From positions 2,914,001-2,978,000 of the forward strand of contig NC_134961.1 of assembly GCF_965638725.1 (NCBI RefSeq): 64,000 nucleotides of DNA, read 5' to 3'. Under the pieces are notes generated by a model that saw only the letters and a program-made list of their open reading frames with translations, did no database searches and was not told the origin of the DNA. Both the position numbers and the translations under genes were made by a program. Source of the stretch: Aptenodytes patagonicus (taxonomy: Eukaryota > Chordata > Aves > Sphenisciformes > Spheniscidae). This document shows positions 14,073-26,859 of this stretch, piece by piece (the stretch's first letter is position 1; each line of letters starts with the position of its first letter).

Positions 14073-14092
14073 TTAAATCAAATCAAATCAGA
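14073..14092. repeat. Short (AAATC)n microsatellite
   Basis: Three to four tandem copies of a five-base AAATC unit lie within the first intron of the small membrane-protein gene. Confidence 0.6.
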
Positions 14093-15193
14093 GTTTTGTT
14101 ACTTTCTTCTTATGACCATAAAAAAAGGGGGTTCTTTATTCTGATTTTTTAAAGCTTCTTAAATTTTTTCTCTCTAAATTTTATTTTTTTCTTAATATTT
14201 AAAATTAGGTGCCACTTTGTGGACTCTGTGGTGTGATTTCCTTTGTTATCCCAAATAAGAAAGCACCAAATAATCCAGCACTTGTGGGATCAAAGTAGTC
14301 AGTGTTTCCACTGATAAACTCTGTGAAGCCCTAAGGAAATTCATAACATCATTTCACCCCATTTCCTTTCCTAATTCATCTTTTTCTATATATACTATGG
14401 TTGCTGAGTTGAATAGATTAGAAAATGCCATCTGATGTTTTGAGGTATTTGCATTCATCGTTCAGCTGGAATTAGGAAGGCCTCATCTGGCATTACAGGT
14501 CCAAGTGAGCAGAGTGAGCGGATTCCCGGATCGGTTCTTTCGGAGCAGGTGGGTGAGATCCAGCTCCTGAAGACCTGAACATGTCTGCGGGCAGCTCTGA
14601 TGGGTGCAGCTGCAGGGGCACAGCATGTGTTTAACTGGGTTTGCGGTGCCAAAGGCTGTGTATCGTTAGGGTTTAAACCTTTTATATACACAAATCTCTA
14701 ATATTTGCTTACTCTAAACGTACCACTCGTAATAACTTCAAGTATGTGTTTGCAGGTTTGGGGGCAGCTTTGTTCTTTGTTGTTTCTCTGTGTGCACGTC
14801 AGTCACGTTAGTGACTGTTCTTGCTCTTTTTCCCAAACTCTGGAGCAAACTGCCAATTTGCACAGTTATCTGAATGTTGCTTTTTTTAAGGAAAAAAAAC
14901 CCTGAGGAGGACTTAGCTCTTGGGATGGTTGCATAGCAGCATAACTGAAAGACTTGCACTGGATGGGATGGGCACCACTTTGCTGGGTGGAGTGGCTGAA
15001 GACAGCAAGTGCTGGTGTTGAGAGCAGGAGGGCAGCAGTTCTGTCCCCATGGTGTTCGTGGTGTTAATCACAGCGATGACCAGGAAAGCCCCAGCGCTTC
15101 CTATTCCTCTCTCAGAGCAAAAGGGCAGGTCAAGGGGGCAGCCACCTGAGGTTGTTATTCTTTTTTTGTTTGTTTTGTTTTGTTTCTGAACAG

Positions 15194-15242
15194 GAGAAAA
15201 CCACTCCTCCTGGAAGCACTGAGAATATTGTGGAAGAGATTG
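15194..15242 (+). CDS. Exon 2 of small single-pass membrane protein
   Basis: This is a 49-bp exon framed by a long T-rich tract ending in CAG and a consensus donor (G|GTGAGT). It is open in phase 0, exactly the phase left by the exon at 3376-3738, and encodes EKTTPPGSTENIVEEI plus one base. No other reading continues the upstream frame this well. The peptide is acidic and proline-containing with no recognised motif. The intron that follows is phase 1. Confidence 0.55.
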
Positions 15243-18200
15243 GTGAGTTGGGCCAGACTGTGAGATTGTGGCTAGAGAAATCTCCTTCTCCTGTGCAGGC
15301 ATTTGCTTTTGCCACTTCAACCAGGAGTGATGGGGAAAACGCTCCTGGCTTTGCCATCTCATGCATGAATATCTGGACACCCAGCCAAATATTCTGGTTC
15401 CTTCTTAGTTAGCACCCAGAGTCCAGCTGTGAGCGCTGGGTATTATCTGCCAGGCCAGTGAGCATTTCCCTGCAGCTAGTTTTTGAAGGAAAGCAAGCCC
15501 ACAGGGAAATCAAGCAAAGGGCTGTGTTTGGGCATTGGTTTCATGAGGGTATATGCCCAGAGACCGTTCTCCTGAACGCTGTGGCTATGCCTACAGAGCC
15601 CTGAAAACGGGGTCGGTAAGCAGAAGATGCTCCCACTGGCCTAGCAGATGCTCTTGGGGAAGCGTGGCTCTGCGACTGGCACGCTCAGCCACGTGGCACC
15701 TGGCATGCTCTGGAGGATGCTCTCTGGCCATGTCTGAGGTCACATACAAAAGGAGAAGAGTGTGGTCCTCGCTCTGACCCGCCACCACCAGGGACTCCTA
15801 AGGCAGCAGATGGGAGTGAGGATCTGGATACTCTCGGTCTTGCCTTCTCTTTCATCCCATAGGTCTCCAGGCCAGCCACGCTGCCAGCCTGCTCCACGGG
15901 CTCCGACTCAGTGGCACTCCAATGCTCTGCTCTGCCTGCTTGGGGAGCCCAGCGCTGAAACCCTTCCCTAAGCTTTTTCCTCTCAGCCTGATTTGCCAGT
16001 ATGTCATTGACTTCAAAATCAAATTTTGTATTCTCCCCTTACAAACGGACCCTTCCTTTATGTGAAGGCGGTGAGCCCAGAAGTTGAGTCGTTAGTGGAC
16101 AGAGCTGGTTAAATGAACAAGGACAAGAGTGGAGGGGCGTTCATGCCCATCCCAGCCCTTCCACAGTCAGTGGGTTTCAAAACTGCCCTCCACAAAATGT
16201 CGCTGGCAATTACTCTTGATGGCAGCTTTTGGAAACTTTTATTGCTTCTATCCGCAATCGTAACAAGCATTTTTGATCAAAAAAGAAATAATTAAATCCA
16301 TGCTTTGTTTTACAAGAATTCTTCTGTTGCCAAAATTTGATGTCACCAGCTCTACAGCAATTTAGTATTGTGTGTGTTGAAGGGAAGGAAGCCCTCCTAA
16401 TTTTAGTTTCCTCTGTTTTATCACACGCAGGTAAAGCTGCTTTACCCGCTTCCTCATTCTGCAGTCCCTGCAGATTTATGTTTGAAAACCACAGCTTATT
16501 TATATACCTCCTTATTATGCTAAATGCACACACATATTTAACAGAATGAGTTTGTATACCAGTTCACAATGGACTGTGCGACACAAAAAGCACAAGCCCA
16601 GACTTTCAGCTGCACCAGCTGGCAAGGAAGAGACTGAACAGCAATGAGCTGATGGCGATTCTTCAAACGGGGAGTGATTTTTGGTTTGGCCATTTGGCTT
16701 TGTGCTTTTCTGAGCTGTCGGAACCTATGTGGGAAATGCAGCAGGTGAAGTGCTTCCTAGGAAAGCAGATGGACAGCTTCAGGTATTGAAAGAGGATGCA
16801 CTGCCTTCATATGGTGTAAGGCCAGCCTTGTTGGCCAGCGTGGAGGAGAGGATGGTCATGAAGTCATTTGGAGACCATTGTTTCTGTGTGCATACAAGGG
16901 CTGCGTTTGTGCTGGAAGCCAGTGACTGCCTTGTACTGGTTGTGTGGGGCCAGGTATGACCCCCGGTTGAGAGGTCCCTCCTGAGTCTTGGAGAACGCAG
17001 AGGCGATGGTCTCCTGCACTGTGCAGCAGTTGTGATCTTCAGGAGGTCAATGTGCTGGGTTTCCAAACATGCCACCCAAAAAAGGCACCAAATTTAAAAA
17101 GTTTAATCGAGCTTGAGAGGATAAAGGCATTCCCAACCGAGGAAAGAAAGAGGGCTGCAGTACAGGTTTTCAGGACCATTATACGAGATCCAGCACTTGG
17201 GAGTGCCATTCCTAACCTCCCACGGTGCTTAATGCCCACCGGCAGCTATTACCAGGCAGTCTCCTGCAGGGCTTGATGATGACTGCAAGGAGCTTATCAA
17301 CAGAGGTATATCTTTGTTTGTCCTGCTTCCAGAGCAAGCGGTTCAGGAGACGGTAGACACAGATCTGTATGTGAGAAGAAGACAGCGCCCGACTGCTTCC
17401 AGGAGATACCATGAGGGTTACCGGTAAAGACAGTTCTCCATGGGCATCTTGTTTTGTCTGTAGCTCTCCTTGCCGCCTTCTTCCTTTCTTTTCTTGCTCT
17501 TCTGGACTCTGTTTCTGCTAAGCTCAGCCGTGTCCTTACCGGGTTGGGGTGAGAGAACAACTGTTGGCAGCTCCCCATGGTGTTGGTGGCTCCCTGTGGG
17601 AGGTGTGCAGTGGCCCTGGGGCAGGAGCAGCCACAGGAGTGGGCTGGGGATGGGTGAAGTTGTGAAGATGGGGGATGTGGAGGAGCACAAGATGGTTCTG
17701 AGATACTTTCCCCTGTTAATGTGGGGCAGGAGCTCTGGCCATGTGGGAGGAGAAGAGCTGAGGAAGAGGTGGCATCATTTTCTTCTTTGGCGTGTACCAG
17801 TGAAGAAAGTGTCTCACGAGTGGCCTGAATTGGCTGATATGTCAGCAAAGGCCCTACTTGGCTTCCATCGTTCACCTGGTGTGTGTGAGTGTCTGGGGGA
17901 TGGGACAGTATCTTGTCTTGGGAACCTCTGTAGAAATGGAGAGGCCTTTCCCAGTGCGTTGTCTCTGGGTGACATCTGAGCCCTTGACGGAACCCGGAGT
18001 CTGGCCAGCATCCTGATGGGCTGCAGCGGCCGTGCCAAGTAAGACCCTGGAGGCAACACTGCAGTTTGGTCTTCTGTTGTCTGAGCTGTCCTCGGTCACC
18101 GTGCAGGAACGCTGGGGGCTACACCTGTGAGGCAAAGAGGAAAGGTTTTATTTCTGTTGCTGAGCCCCTTCACTGCAGGCTCAGAGACCTCAAAATGAGC

Positions 18201-20004
18201 TATGCTGGTGGACCGGAGCTGAACAGCCATGTTACAGCGAGCTCAGTCCAGCTCCAAAGTTTACGATGACCTAAGCAACAGGAAAGGGAGAAATGGCATC
18301 TGTAGAAACTCAGTGTGGGCTCCTACTGCCAGGCAGCTGGCTGTCCAGCTTCTAGCCACTTCAGGAAAAGGAGGACAGCAAGGGGGATATAGGGTTTGTG
18401 AAGGGGGGGGGGAGGGGAAAGGGCGTGGCTCTCTTTTTAGGTTGTTCAGCCATTAAAAAGCACCTGCTTGAGATTTTATTTCTTTTCCATTTCAGCGTTC
18501 AATGCTTACACAGTCTGAGAGTGGTCCTATAATCCATGGCTTGGGGGAGCTTCGTTTCGCACCTTGTAGTAGTGCTCTTTGTCCGTCATAATGCACAGTG
18601 TATAGATGAATGTATGTGCATACGTAGATACGCGTGTATGTATTATCTGGAACATTCTCTGCCCATTTCGACCTTCTTCAGCACGTGTTAAACATTTGTG
18701 CTGGTTTCATGAAATTAAGCACGGCTGAAGATAGTTTACATATGCACGCTTATTGTTAGGTATCCCCTATAGGGATATTTGTGATGCATTAGCTGTATAC
18801 AATACATTAGGTCATATAGAGCATATATTGTGTGTGTGGTATGTATATGTAATGACATGGTTTAACCTTGCTTTGGCTGTGCAAGGTAGGTCATGCCAAA
18901 TGCTCTGTCATGACAATTTAGAGCTGACCGAGGGTCCCTAAGCATCGGGTTATGTTGACAGCTGAAATAACCTTCCTGAGACACACAAAGCATCTGCCGG
19001 TTTATAGTTAGAGCCCTTTCCTCGGCAGCTGCACCAGTGCAGATTCAGCTCAGAGGAAGATGGGGAGCGGGGAGGAGGGATGTTCATGCCTCATAGGTGT
19101 AGGACCCTGGTTAATCGTGTCAGCCACCATCCACCATATCAAGGGGAAGGCGGCTTGGTGGGACTCGCTTCCCCAGAGCATTGCTGCTGGCAAAGCCATG
19201 TCCTGGTCACAGGGCTGGGTCTCAACAGGGAGCAAGGGCCTGGCCCTGCCACTCTATGTGGAGATGCTCAGCCAGTATCCAGGACCAGGCAGATGTTCAG
19301 GCAGCTTCCCATTTTTCCTTGAGCACATAGTAGAGAAGGGAAGTAGATTCAGAGAGTCCATCTCCCAGGAGCTGATGAGTAGGGAAGATGATGTTCTTTT
19401 CTGTCAGGGTTGCATGTAGCTGAAAGCAAGAACTTCTTGTGCTTCCCAGCGTCAAGGGTTACATGCATGTTTTGACCCCCTTTGAAGTAGGTGCAAATGT
19501 TCAAGCACTCCCTGGACAAACAGCCTCAGCTTTTCATAGCTGGGATGCTCCTCAAGAGTGGGCTCAGGGCCCAGCATGCTGGAAGGGCCTTTGACAACCT
19601 GATCTGCTGCGGCTGCTGGTTTGCTCATCTGTACTCTATCACAGCTCATTCTGGTGTAAAGTCCAGCTTGAGGCAGTGAAGTCATCTGGGCTTTGCACCA
19701 GTGCGAAGAAGATGAGTGTTTGGGCCAGAGCCATAAGTCTGCAAAGAGCTCTGCAACTGGGTTGACCAAAAGCTGCTTTGCTCTCCCCCGTGACCTTGGT
19801 TTGTACTGCTGCATCCTCAGCTCGTGAGCAGCATCAGCAGGTCCCGCCTGCAAGCACTGGGCTGAGGACTGCTGCTCCACCCCAGTGAAAGTGTCCTTCC
19901 CTCCAAGGGTGACGCCGCTGTTTTGTTTCTCCTCTTGCTTCAAGATGCGGTTGTCGTCCCCCCACTGGCTGCCTGCGTGTTTCAGTTTTGTTCTTTTCTT
20001 GCAG
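15243..20004 (+). other. Intron 2 of the small membrane-protein gene
   Basis: This 4.8 kb intron has no recognised repeat beyond a short inverted repeat at 16430-16446 and a G run near 18401. An additional phase-1 exon whose length is a multiple of three could be hidden here; I did not see one with strong borders. Confidence 0.4.
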
Positions 20005-20055
20005 GCCTGAAACAGCCATTCAGCCTGAGACGGATACTACTTAGAGCAGTAGCTG
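20005..20055 (+). CDS. Exon 3 of small single-pass membrane protein
   Basis: This is a 51-bp exon with a strong acceptor (TTTGTTCTTTTCTTGCAG) and a perfect donor (G|GTAAGT). In phase 1, as required by exon 2, it reads GLKQPFSLRRILLRAVA without a stop and leaves phase 1 again. The peptide is basic and amphipathic. The first 154 residues are thus defined. The next exon is not resolved: phase-1 candidates are the strong acceptor at 20748-20750 (a short peptide, then a stop) and the acceptor ending at 22838 (42 codons to a stop at 22976). Confidence 0.5.
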
Positions 20056-23000
20056 GTAAGTGTCCCCCCATCACTTGCTGCCCATTTTATATAGCTCCAT
20101 CAGGCTAAAGGGGTTAGGTGGCCACAGCTTGTGACACCTGTCTGCAGGTGGTACATGCGGCTGTCCTGTCTATCCCCCATGTCCATGGATCAAGAAACTG
20201 CAGAGCAGGAGGACTGGGCTGATGTCCTGAACCTCAGGTTGTGCTTTGTATTGCACCAGAAGTCCCGGTGGGCTTGGAGTCCCATTGCATGCCTCTTCCT
20301 GCCCAGCTTGTCCCTGCCTGGATGCTGCCAGAGAGGAGGACTGAGGTTGAACCCATCTGCCTGCATTGCCCCACCACCGCAGGGTTCCTGCCTCAGCCTC
20401 GTGTTTATGTGGTTTCCGTGGGTATGATCTACTCACCAGTTTGAGACTCTCTTGGTGCTGCCAAGACACAGCCTGGACCTCTGTAAGAAATGCAGAGCTG
20501 GCAGAGGCATTGCTGGTCTCAGGGCTTTCTGGAGCCACTTGAACCAGCAATCAAGAAATGGCCTTTGCCACCATTATTGTCTTCTGCCTTGAAGTGAAGC
20601 TGGCCCTGAGTAGACGCTTGCCTTCCTACCAGGGCACGGCCTGTCAGTGCTTACTCCTGCTCCTCCTCCTCCCAGAGTCTCTGTCTACATCCCACTCCTG
20701 CTATCTTCAGCCAGGTCTCATTCCCTTTTCCTTTCTGTTCCCTGACAGCTCCAGCTTCCACGGCGCGTGGCAGCAGCTTGCAGAACTAGTGGCACCGCAG
20801 CCTTCCCGGAGGAGACCTAGAGTGAACCAAGGGGTTTGGTGGGGTGGGATGGAATCAGGGCATCTTTAGGGGCGTACCTGGGTGAGGGGAGAAGGAACAC
20901 TTGACGTTGCAGTTCTGTTGCAGCTAAGGCAAAAAGCTTTCCCTGTGTTGAGGCCAGGTCAGGTACATTTGCTGTTTCTTGAGAACAAACATCCCGTCTT
21001 GTGTGTACAGCTGCAGTCTTGATCTAACCAGACATTCACTGGCTGAAGGTAGACTGCTCCACAGCAAGCCCTTCCCTGCTCTTCTCGGCAGCCATAGCTT
21101 CCCAGCTATGGTGGCCCTGGTCAGCACCATGTGGCACTGAGAGAAAAGGCAATACCTAAAAAGAGAAGGCAGCATCTCAAGAAACGCCAAATGGTCTGGC
21201 CTGGCCAGCCTCTTTGAGCACATCAGCGCAGTAGTTGCCTGTCTCAGGCCACACAGAATCCAAAGCTATCCCACGACCTGAGGACTGCTGGCATTTATAG
21301 CTGGCAGCTGCCTGGCTTGACCCTTCTGGCTATGAGGAGATGGGGTTTGTACAAACACTGGTGGAACCAGGGGGCTGGATATGCTTCCCACTACCAGGGT
21401 CCAGCCCAAAGCTGTCACCTGCAGCTTCAGTTCGTGTCTGTGACCTGAGAGCGAAGCCAGAGAGTGCTGGGGCTGAGCGCTGGTGCACGTCCTTCTTTAG
21501 AGCTTTTTTTTCCCTGTTCAATGGCTTTCCAAAGCCCCCTCCCACATGGCAGCACTTGGAAGTCAGAGGAGTTGGATGTGACCGGTGATGCCAGGAGGCA
21601 GTGGGCAGAGGCTCAGTGGGGGAGAAGAGCCAACACGGCCAGAAGAAATGCTCTGGGCTGCTCATCCATCCATCCCATCTAACCTGCTAAACCCCATCCA
21701 GTGGCTTTTTCAGTCCCTTTTTTTGCAATGTAAAGGATGTCCCCAAAGCACTCTCACTCCTTCAGCCTGGATCTGCAGTGAGTATTTGATGTCCTCAGGC
21801 CTTTTGCCTTTGTGCCGTGACCCGGCAGAGAAGGGAGGAGAGCCCTCCCGAAGGCTGGTACGGTGACACTCCTCCAGGACAGACTTGGAGGCAGTAGTCT
21901 CTGCTTTGACCCCTAGATCTCCTTGGCTTTTCTGGGCTGAGTTGCAAAGTCCTGTGGGGGGTCTTACCCTTAGCACAGGTGGGTGGGAGGCGAGAACCCC
22001 CCCACAGCTGGGCTGGGATGCTCTGCCAGTTAAATATCCCTGCTGCTGGGCTGTCAGAAAGGTACACAAAGGAGCGTATTCTAACTGCTCCACACCCACT
22101 GTCCTTTCACTGGACATGTGCCAGCGAGACCCCATGGGAAGCACAGCACCAATGAATGTGGTCTGCCAGGAAAAGAAAAACAAAACAACTCCCAGCAGAT
22201 CTCTCAATTCATGACCGTTATAGGCAGCGACTGGGGAAGGAAGAAAGTTGAAGTGGATGAACAGTAAGGATTTCCTCAGGATTTCATCTAGAGTGGACGC
22301 AGGTGAGCAGCATACAGATGCTGAAAATAGCCTCCAGGTGGACAATAACCGCTCGCCCTCGAGAGGTGCCAGGATGGGAGCTCTTGGAGCAGGGGTGGGT
22401 TCAGCAGGAAGGACAGGTAAGGGCCACGCTGTCACCTGGGGCAGCAGATCCCCCTGGAGGGACAGCATCCCACAGAACCGAGCTGATCGGCTTGGGAGCA
22501 TCACCTGGGTCCCATGGGACAGGATCGGTCACACGTTTTTATTCATTGTATTCTCCGATCCCAGCGCCAGTGGCTGTCAGGGTCACCCTGTGTTTGGTGC
22601 TGTCCTTCCGGGCAGGATGCCGGTGGTGTTCAAACCCACCCGCCAGCCTGTTGCAGAAGGGGACAGGGGGAGGCTACAGCTCATTTAACTCTGCCCCTGC
22701 GATCTCCCCAGGCCCTGACATCTGATCCTAGGGGTGGGGGAGCATCTCCTGGCTGGGTGCTGTAAAACCCCACCTGAGGACCTCACATCTTGGCCCCCTG
22801 ATGGGTACATCCCCCCTCACCCAGCAGTAAATGCCTGGTGTCTTTCAGCCTGCAAGGGACAGGTCAGCAGCTCCAAAAGCACTTTGTTACAAGCAGCGAG
22901 GAGGTCTCCGGGTTCAGGAGGGTGGTGTGTGTTAGACTTGCTTTGCAGCAGCAGCCTTAGAGGCAGCGCTCGCTAGTTGAGAGGTATCACTGCAATGTAG

Positions 23001-23422
23001 AGTAGCGATAAAAATGGAAAGGTCCTGTTAACTGCAGGGTGGGAGCTCAGAGATGTCTCTGTCGTGACAGCGGAGCAGACGTTTGGGGAATGCTGCTCCC
23101 CGCACAGGCTCGGACCGCGCCAGGTCCTTCGCCCTCACCGCCGAGCGATGTCGGTGCCCACGCAGACACGTGCTGGTGATTGCTGCGGGTGCTGGCTGCG
23201 GCGCAGCCCGGGATCTCGCCAGCAGCATGGGCGCAGGCAGAGCCTGGCAGGCAGCACAGCAGCGTTGGCTGAGGGGGTTTGGTAGAGCCCCGCTCTGTGA
23301 AGCTGAACAATGCTTCCGGGATGCCGGGAGAGCTGCTGAGGCAGCCTGCAGCGACGGGTGCGTCCGTCTGCGTGTGCAGCAGGGTCAGCTTGTTTCTTGT
23401 ACAAACCATTTGGAGTGAAACT
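20056..23422 (+). other. Unresolved 3' part of the small membrane-protein gene
   Basis: The stretch probably contains the last exon or exons and the 3' UTR, because the donor at 20055 requires a downstream acceptor and an AATAAA lies at 23423. Several acceptor-like sites are present (20147, 20750, 22838, 23070), but none is decisive. Long open frames on both strands here, such as minus-strand 22504-21710, are features of GC-rich sequence and have no recognisable domains. Confidence 0.35.
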
Positions 23423-23428
23423 AATAAA
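23423..23428 (+). promoter_or_regulatory. Canonical AATAAA poly(A) signal
   Basis: An AATAAA is followed within about 30 bases by a GT-rich tract (TGTGCCTGCGTTAGTC, then TTGTGTGTC), the arrangement of a real cleavage site. It would end a plus-strand transcript near 23445. The most likely owner is the gene whose exons lie at 3376, 15194 and 20005. Confidence 0.45.
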
Positions 23429-24168
23429 CACTGAGCTCTCTGTGCCTGCGTTAGTCAGTGAGCTGAGCCTCATTGTGTGTCTCTTCACTTCGCCTCCCCG
23501 CGCCCCGTCCCTGCTCCACGTGCCCAGTGGCCGCTCGTCCATGGCCACCCAACCAGCAGGACAGAGCACCCATGGCCACGGCTGACCATCTGGATGTGCC
23601 AGCTCCGGCTGACCATCCGGACGCGATGCCCACGGCCATGGGGAGCCCTCCACGCCCCTTGGTGCTGCAGTGCAGTGGTGAGCACCCACTGCCAGGCACC
23701 CACCCCATGCAGGCTCGTGGTGGTTGCTATCAGCGCAGCCACCATCCTGGGTTGCGCTGGGTCTGACCACATCCCTGCCATCCCCCCAGCCCGGCGGTGC
23801 ACACCCCACAGCGCCCAGTCTGGCCCCGGGGTAGGAGTCGGAGGGGGAGGACCACGGTGCACCATGCTGGGCATGATCTTGGCTAAATACCCCCAGGAGC
23901 TTTGCTGGAGAGAGCTGGAGCCGGTTCTGCCCCAGCTGGTCCTGCACAGGTCCCACCAGTGCCCCTCAGCCTCAGCGGCACCAACGGGTGCTCCTGCTTG
24001 TCCCCCATGCACTCAGGATCAGCCATCTCCGACCTCCTCCACCAGCTGCAAGTCCCACCCTGCGGTAAGATCCTTCTGCCCAGGTACAGGCTGGCCACAC
24101 TCCAGCACCTTAACAAAGCAACTTCCTCTGCTGAGGGTGTATTTTTGACACAAGAAAAACATGCCCTC

Positions 24169-24700
24169 TGTCGTGGTTTAACTTCAGTCGGCAACTGAGC
24201 ACCACGCAGCCGCTCGCTCACTCCCCCCCACCCGGTGGGATGGGGGAGAGAATTGGAAGAGCACAAGTGAGAAAAACTCGTGGGTTGAGATAAAAACAGT
24301 TTAATAATTGAAATAAAATGATAATAATAATAATATGATAATAATAATAATAATACACAAAGCAAGTGATGCACAGCGCAATTGCTCACCACCTGCCAAC
24401 CAGTCCCCAGCAGCGGCCCCCCCCGGCCAGCTTTCCCCAGTTTATGTACTGAGCATGACGTCACATGGTATGGAATGTCCCTGTGGCCAGTTTGGCTGTG
24501 CCCCCTCCCAGCTTCTTGTGCACCTCCAGCCTTCTCAGTCGGTAGAGCATGGGAAGCTGAAAAGTCCTTGGCTAGTGTAAGCATTACCTAGCAACAACTA
24601 AAACATCGGTGCGTTATCAACTTTGTTCTCATCCTAAATCCAAAACACTGTACCAGCTACTAGAAAAGAAATTAACTCTATCCCTGCCGAAACCAGGACA
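24169..24700 (-). mobile_element. Solo LTR of an avian endogenous retrovirus (ERVL-like)
   Basis: This is a 532-bp element with TG...CA termini flanked by a perfect 5-bp target duplication, CCCTC at 24164-24168 and 24701-24705. A 5-bp duplication is typical of ERVL (class III) elements. Read on the minus strand it starts TGTCCTGGTTTCGGC, has a TATA-like box around 24440, and has an (ATT)n tract with the AATAAA-type region towards its 3' side. No internal viral genes adjoin it, so it is a solo LTR left by recombination. A second copy of the family is at 36640-37206. Confidence 0.9.
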
Positions 24701-24705
24701 CCCTC

Positions 24706-26859
24706 GTACAGCATCTGAGCCTTCCAGGTTTTTCCTGCCTTTAATAGGCCCAGCCGGCAGAGCTTATTCAGAATACAGGTAGGAAATATATTCCAACAGC
24801 GAGGTATGTTTTCCTAATGAAGTGGTTAAAGGTTTTGCAGGGCTGTACGCGCTTGACCTGCTGAGCTCTGCCTTGGCAAAGCCGTGCCGCGCCATGCTTG
24901 CTGTAGGTTGGAGAGCATAGATGTGGCTGTGCCCAGCCCACTCAGCCAGCAGACACAGACCCCCCCCGAAAGCGGTGAGAGCTACAGCTTTCCTCCTGGT
25001 GCCTCCTGGGGCCGTGGCCCAGAGTTGCCCAGCACTGCAGACCCACCTCCCGGGCAGACTGGACACAAAGAGAATTTAGGTATCAGCCATATGCCTGAGC
25101 ATGGTGGCCACGAATGGGATGTAAGCAGGAGGGATGTCCCCAGGTCCTGCCCCGTCACCCCTGCGCTTCTCCCATCTGGTTCTCCCCTACTGGTTCCCAC
25201 TCATTGCATGAGCAGCAGCCCCCCACGGCGGTGGCTCCACGGAGGTTCCTTTCACCTCGTGGCAGGACATTTGGTCTGCTGTCCCCAAATCCCGCCTTGT
25301 TTTGCCTCCCCACAGGCTGGTGGGCTACTGTGCAGCTGGAGAAGGCACAGACGGGAGGAAGGAGCTTTCTGGGGGTCCAGGCTCTGCTCCCCACCAGAAG
25401 GACAGGAGCCTGGCAGTACAGAGCAGCAGTGGGCAAAGCGAGCACCAGGGCTGAGCACGCAGTGGAGGCGGGAGGGTGCGGGGACCGGAGCGGGTCTGGG
25501 ATCGCTGCGGAGGCGTGACAGGGAGTTGCTCAAGTCTGATTGCGCCATGTGGATCCCAGCAAGGGATGAGTCAGGGCCCCTTTGGGGCAAGGGTGTTTCC
25601 TCTCTCCAACAGCGCTCAGCCTCCCTTTGTAATTCCAGAGCCTTATCATTGCATAAATACAATGTCTCCAAAATGTGATAGTTAAACTGAACAAACTCTG
25701 TCAGGAGGAATATTGCCTTTACTACCCCATCGCTGAGCAGCCACGCAGAGCGCTCAGGCCCAGCAATCAGCTCTGCATGCTCAGGGAGTTTGTTTTGCTC
25801 AAGTCCTGGGTGGGAACTGCCCCAGTGCTGCTTTGGGGATGCACACACTGCCGGAGTCTGCGTCAGGTCTGCGGGAAAGCTCATTCTGCCGAGGTCCTCC
25901 CTCCCTGGGGTGCAGATGCCCTTGCACTATTTTACACCCCAAGGGCCACTGGAGGGGTGTATCTTGCCCCTTGCGGCACAGCCTCTCCTCCAGGAATAAC
26001 TGTGGATCCCGTGAAGATGCCGGGGCTGTGGGGGCACAGTTCCCCACAGCCCAGCTGGCAAGACCTGGGGCAAACACGGCCCCTCTGGCAGAGCCCCCCT
26101 GCTTGCGCTGAAGCACTGGTTTCCAGTTACAAGAGAGAAGAAGACACCAGGCTGCTGAGTCATGAGCAGGAGCCCACATCTGGCCCAGCTGCGGGAGCAG
26201 CTGCTTCGTCAAATGGGTGTTTGGCACCAAGTCCAGCCCAGAGCAGGATCTCCAGGACCTCTTCCTCCCACTGAGTCCCCGTATCTGGTGGAGCGGGGCA
26301 GTAACCACACGTGTTTCCCCATGGGGAGATCTAGGGAAAGGGGACTGGGCAGCCCCATCAGCAGGTCCAGGGGAGCAGGACCCGAGAGTTGACGGGGAGG
26401 AAGAGGAAGGCCAGGCCTGCCTCCTCCCCATCACTCAGGGAGCAGGGTCCCAGTGCAACTTGGGCAGGTGTGCTGGGAGATGCGCAGCAGTATTTTCTCT
26501 TCCCTCCGCATCGGGACAGGCTGAGTGCTGGATCCTGCACAGCAGAAACACAGCACTTGGGACACAGCGGCTCGTGGAGGCTGCAGGGACCAGTCCCATG
26601 GGGGGGGACTGCCCACTGGGGCAGGCTGGGCACAGCCTCCCGGCACCACCACGCAGCCCTCCAGCTCCTGGTTCAACCACTGAGGCTGATGCAAGGAGAG
26701 GCACGATGTCCTCCAGCACAGCCGTGCTGCTAGTCCTGGCTGGGGAGTTCAGTGGGGTGGGGGGATGGATACACAACGGGTAAACATCTGACCGTTCATC
26801 CGTCCGTCCGTCCGTCCGTCCATCCACCCACCCCCCGGGAGAAGAGCTGGGAAGAGCCA
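24706..26859. other. GC-rich intergenic spacer
   Basis: The spacer lies between the solo LTR and the CpG island. Long open frames occur on both strands (for example plus 24884-25678 and minus 25884-25252) because GC-rich DNA has few stop codons. None has a recognisable domain or a convincing chain of splice sites. I see no gene in it. Confidence 0.5.
26796..26832. repeat. (GTCC)n/(CATC)n tetranucleotide microsatellite
   Basis: Five to six tandem CCGT units grade into CCAT and CCAC units, immediately upstream of the CpG island. Confidence 0.85.

Larger units (their letters stand above)
3739..15193 (+). other. Intron 1 of the small membrane-protein gene
   Basis: This is an 11.5 kb stretch between the donor at 3739 and the acceptor ending at 15193. 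It contains a CR1 fragment (about 7743-7890), an AT microsatellite (about 7321-7425) and a perfect palindrome (8526-8549). Short open frames, such as 166 codons at 12364-12864, show no recognisable domain or splice context. I see no other gene in it. Confidence 0.45.

Noticed and set aside
16430-16446. 8+1+8 inverted repeat GGTAAAGC-T-GCTTTACC
   Set aside because: Short hairpins of this size are expected by chance in 64 kb, and nothing around it suggests an RNA gene.
21710-22504. 264-codon minus-strand frame
   Set aside because: There is no recognisable motif, it overlaps plus-strand frames of similar quality, and no splice chain is present.
23135-23956. 273-codon minus-strand frame with short repeated phrases (such as HPDGQP)
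   Set aside because: It lies in GC-rich DNA with overlapping frames on the other strand. The repeats come from a few near-identical DNA words, and no exon borders or domain support it.
24310-24358. (ATA)n tract taken as an independent microsatellite
   Set aside because: It is an internal part of the LTR family, and the same tract occurs at the same place in the copy at 36640-37206.
24884-25678. 264-codon plus-strand frame
   Set aside because: It is a composition-driven open frame just after the solo LTR, with no domain or conserved splice signals.
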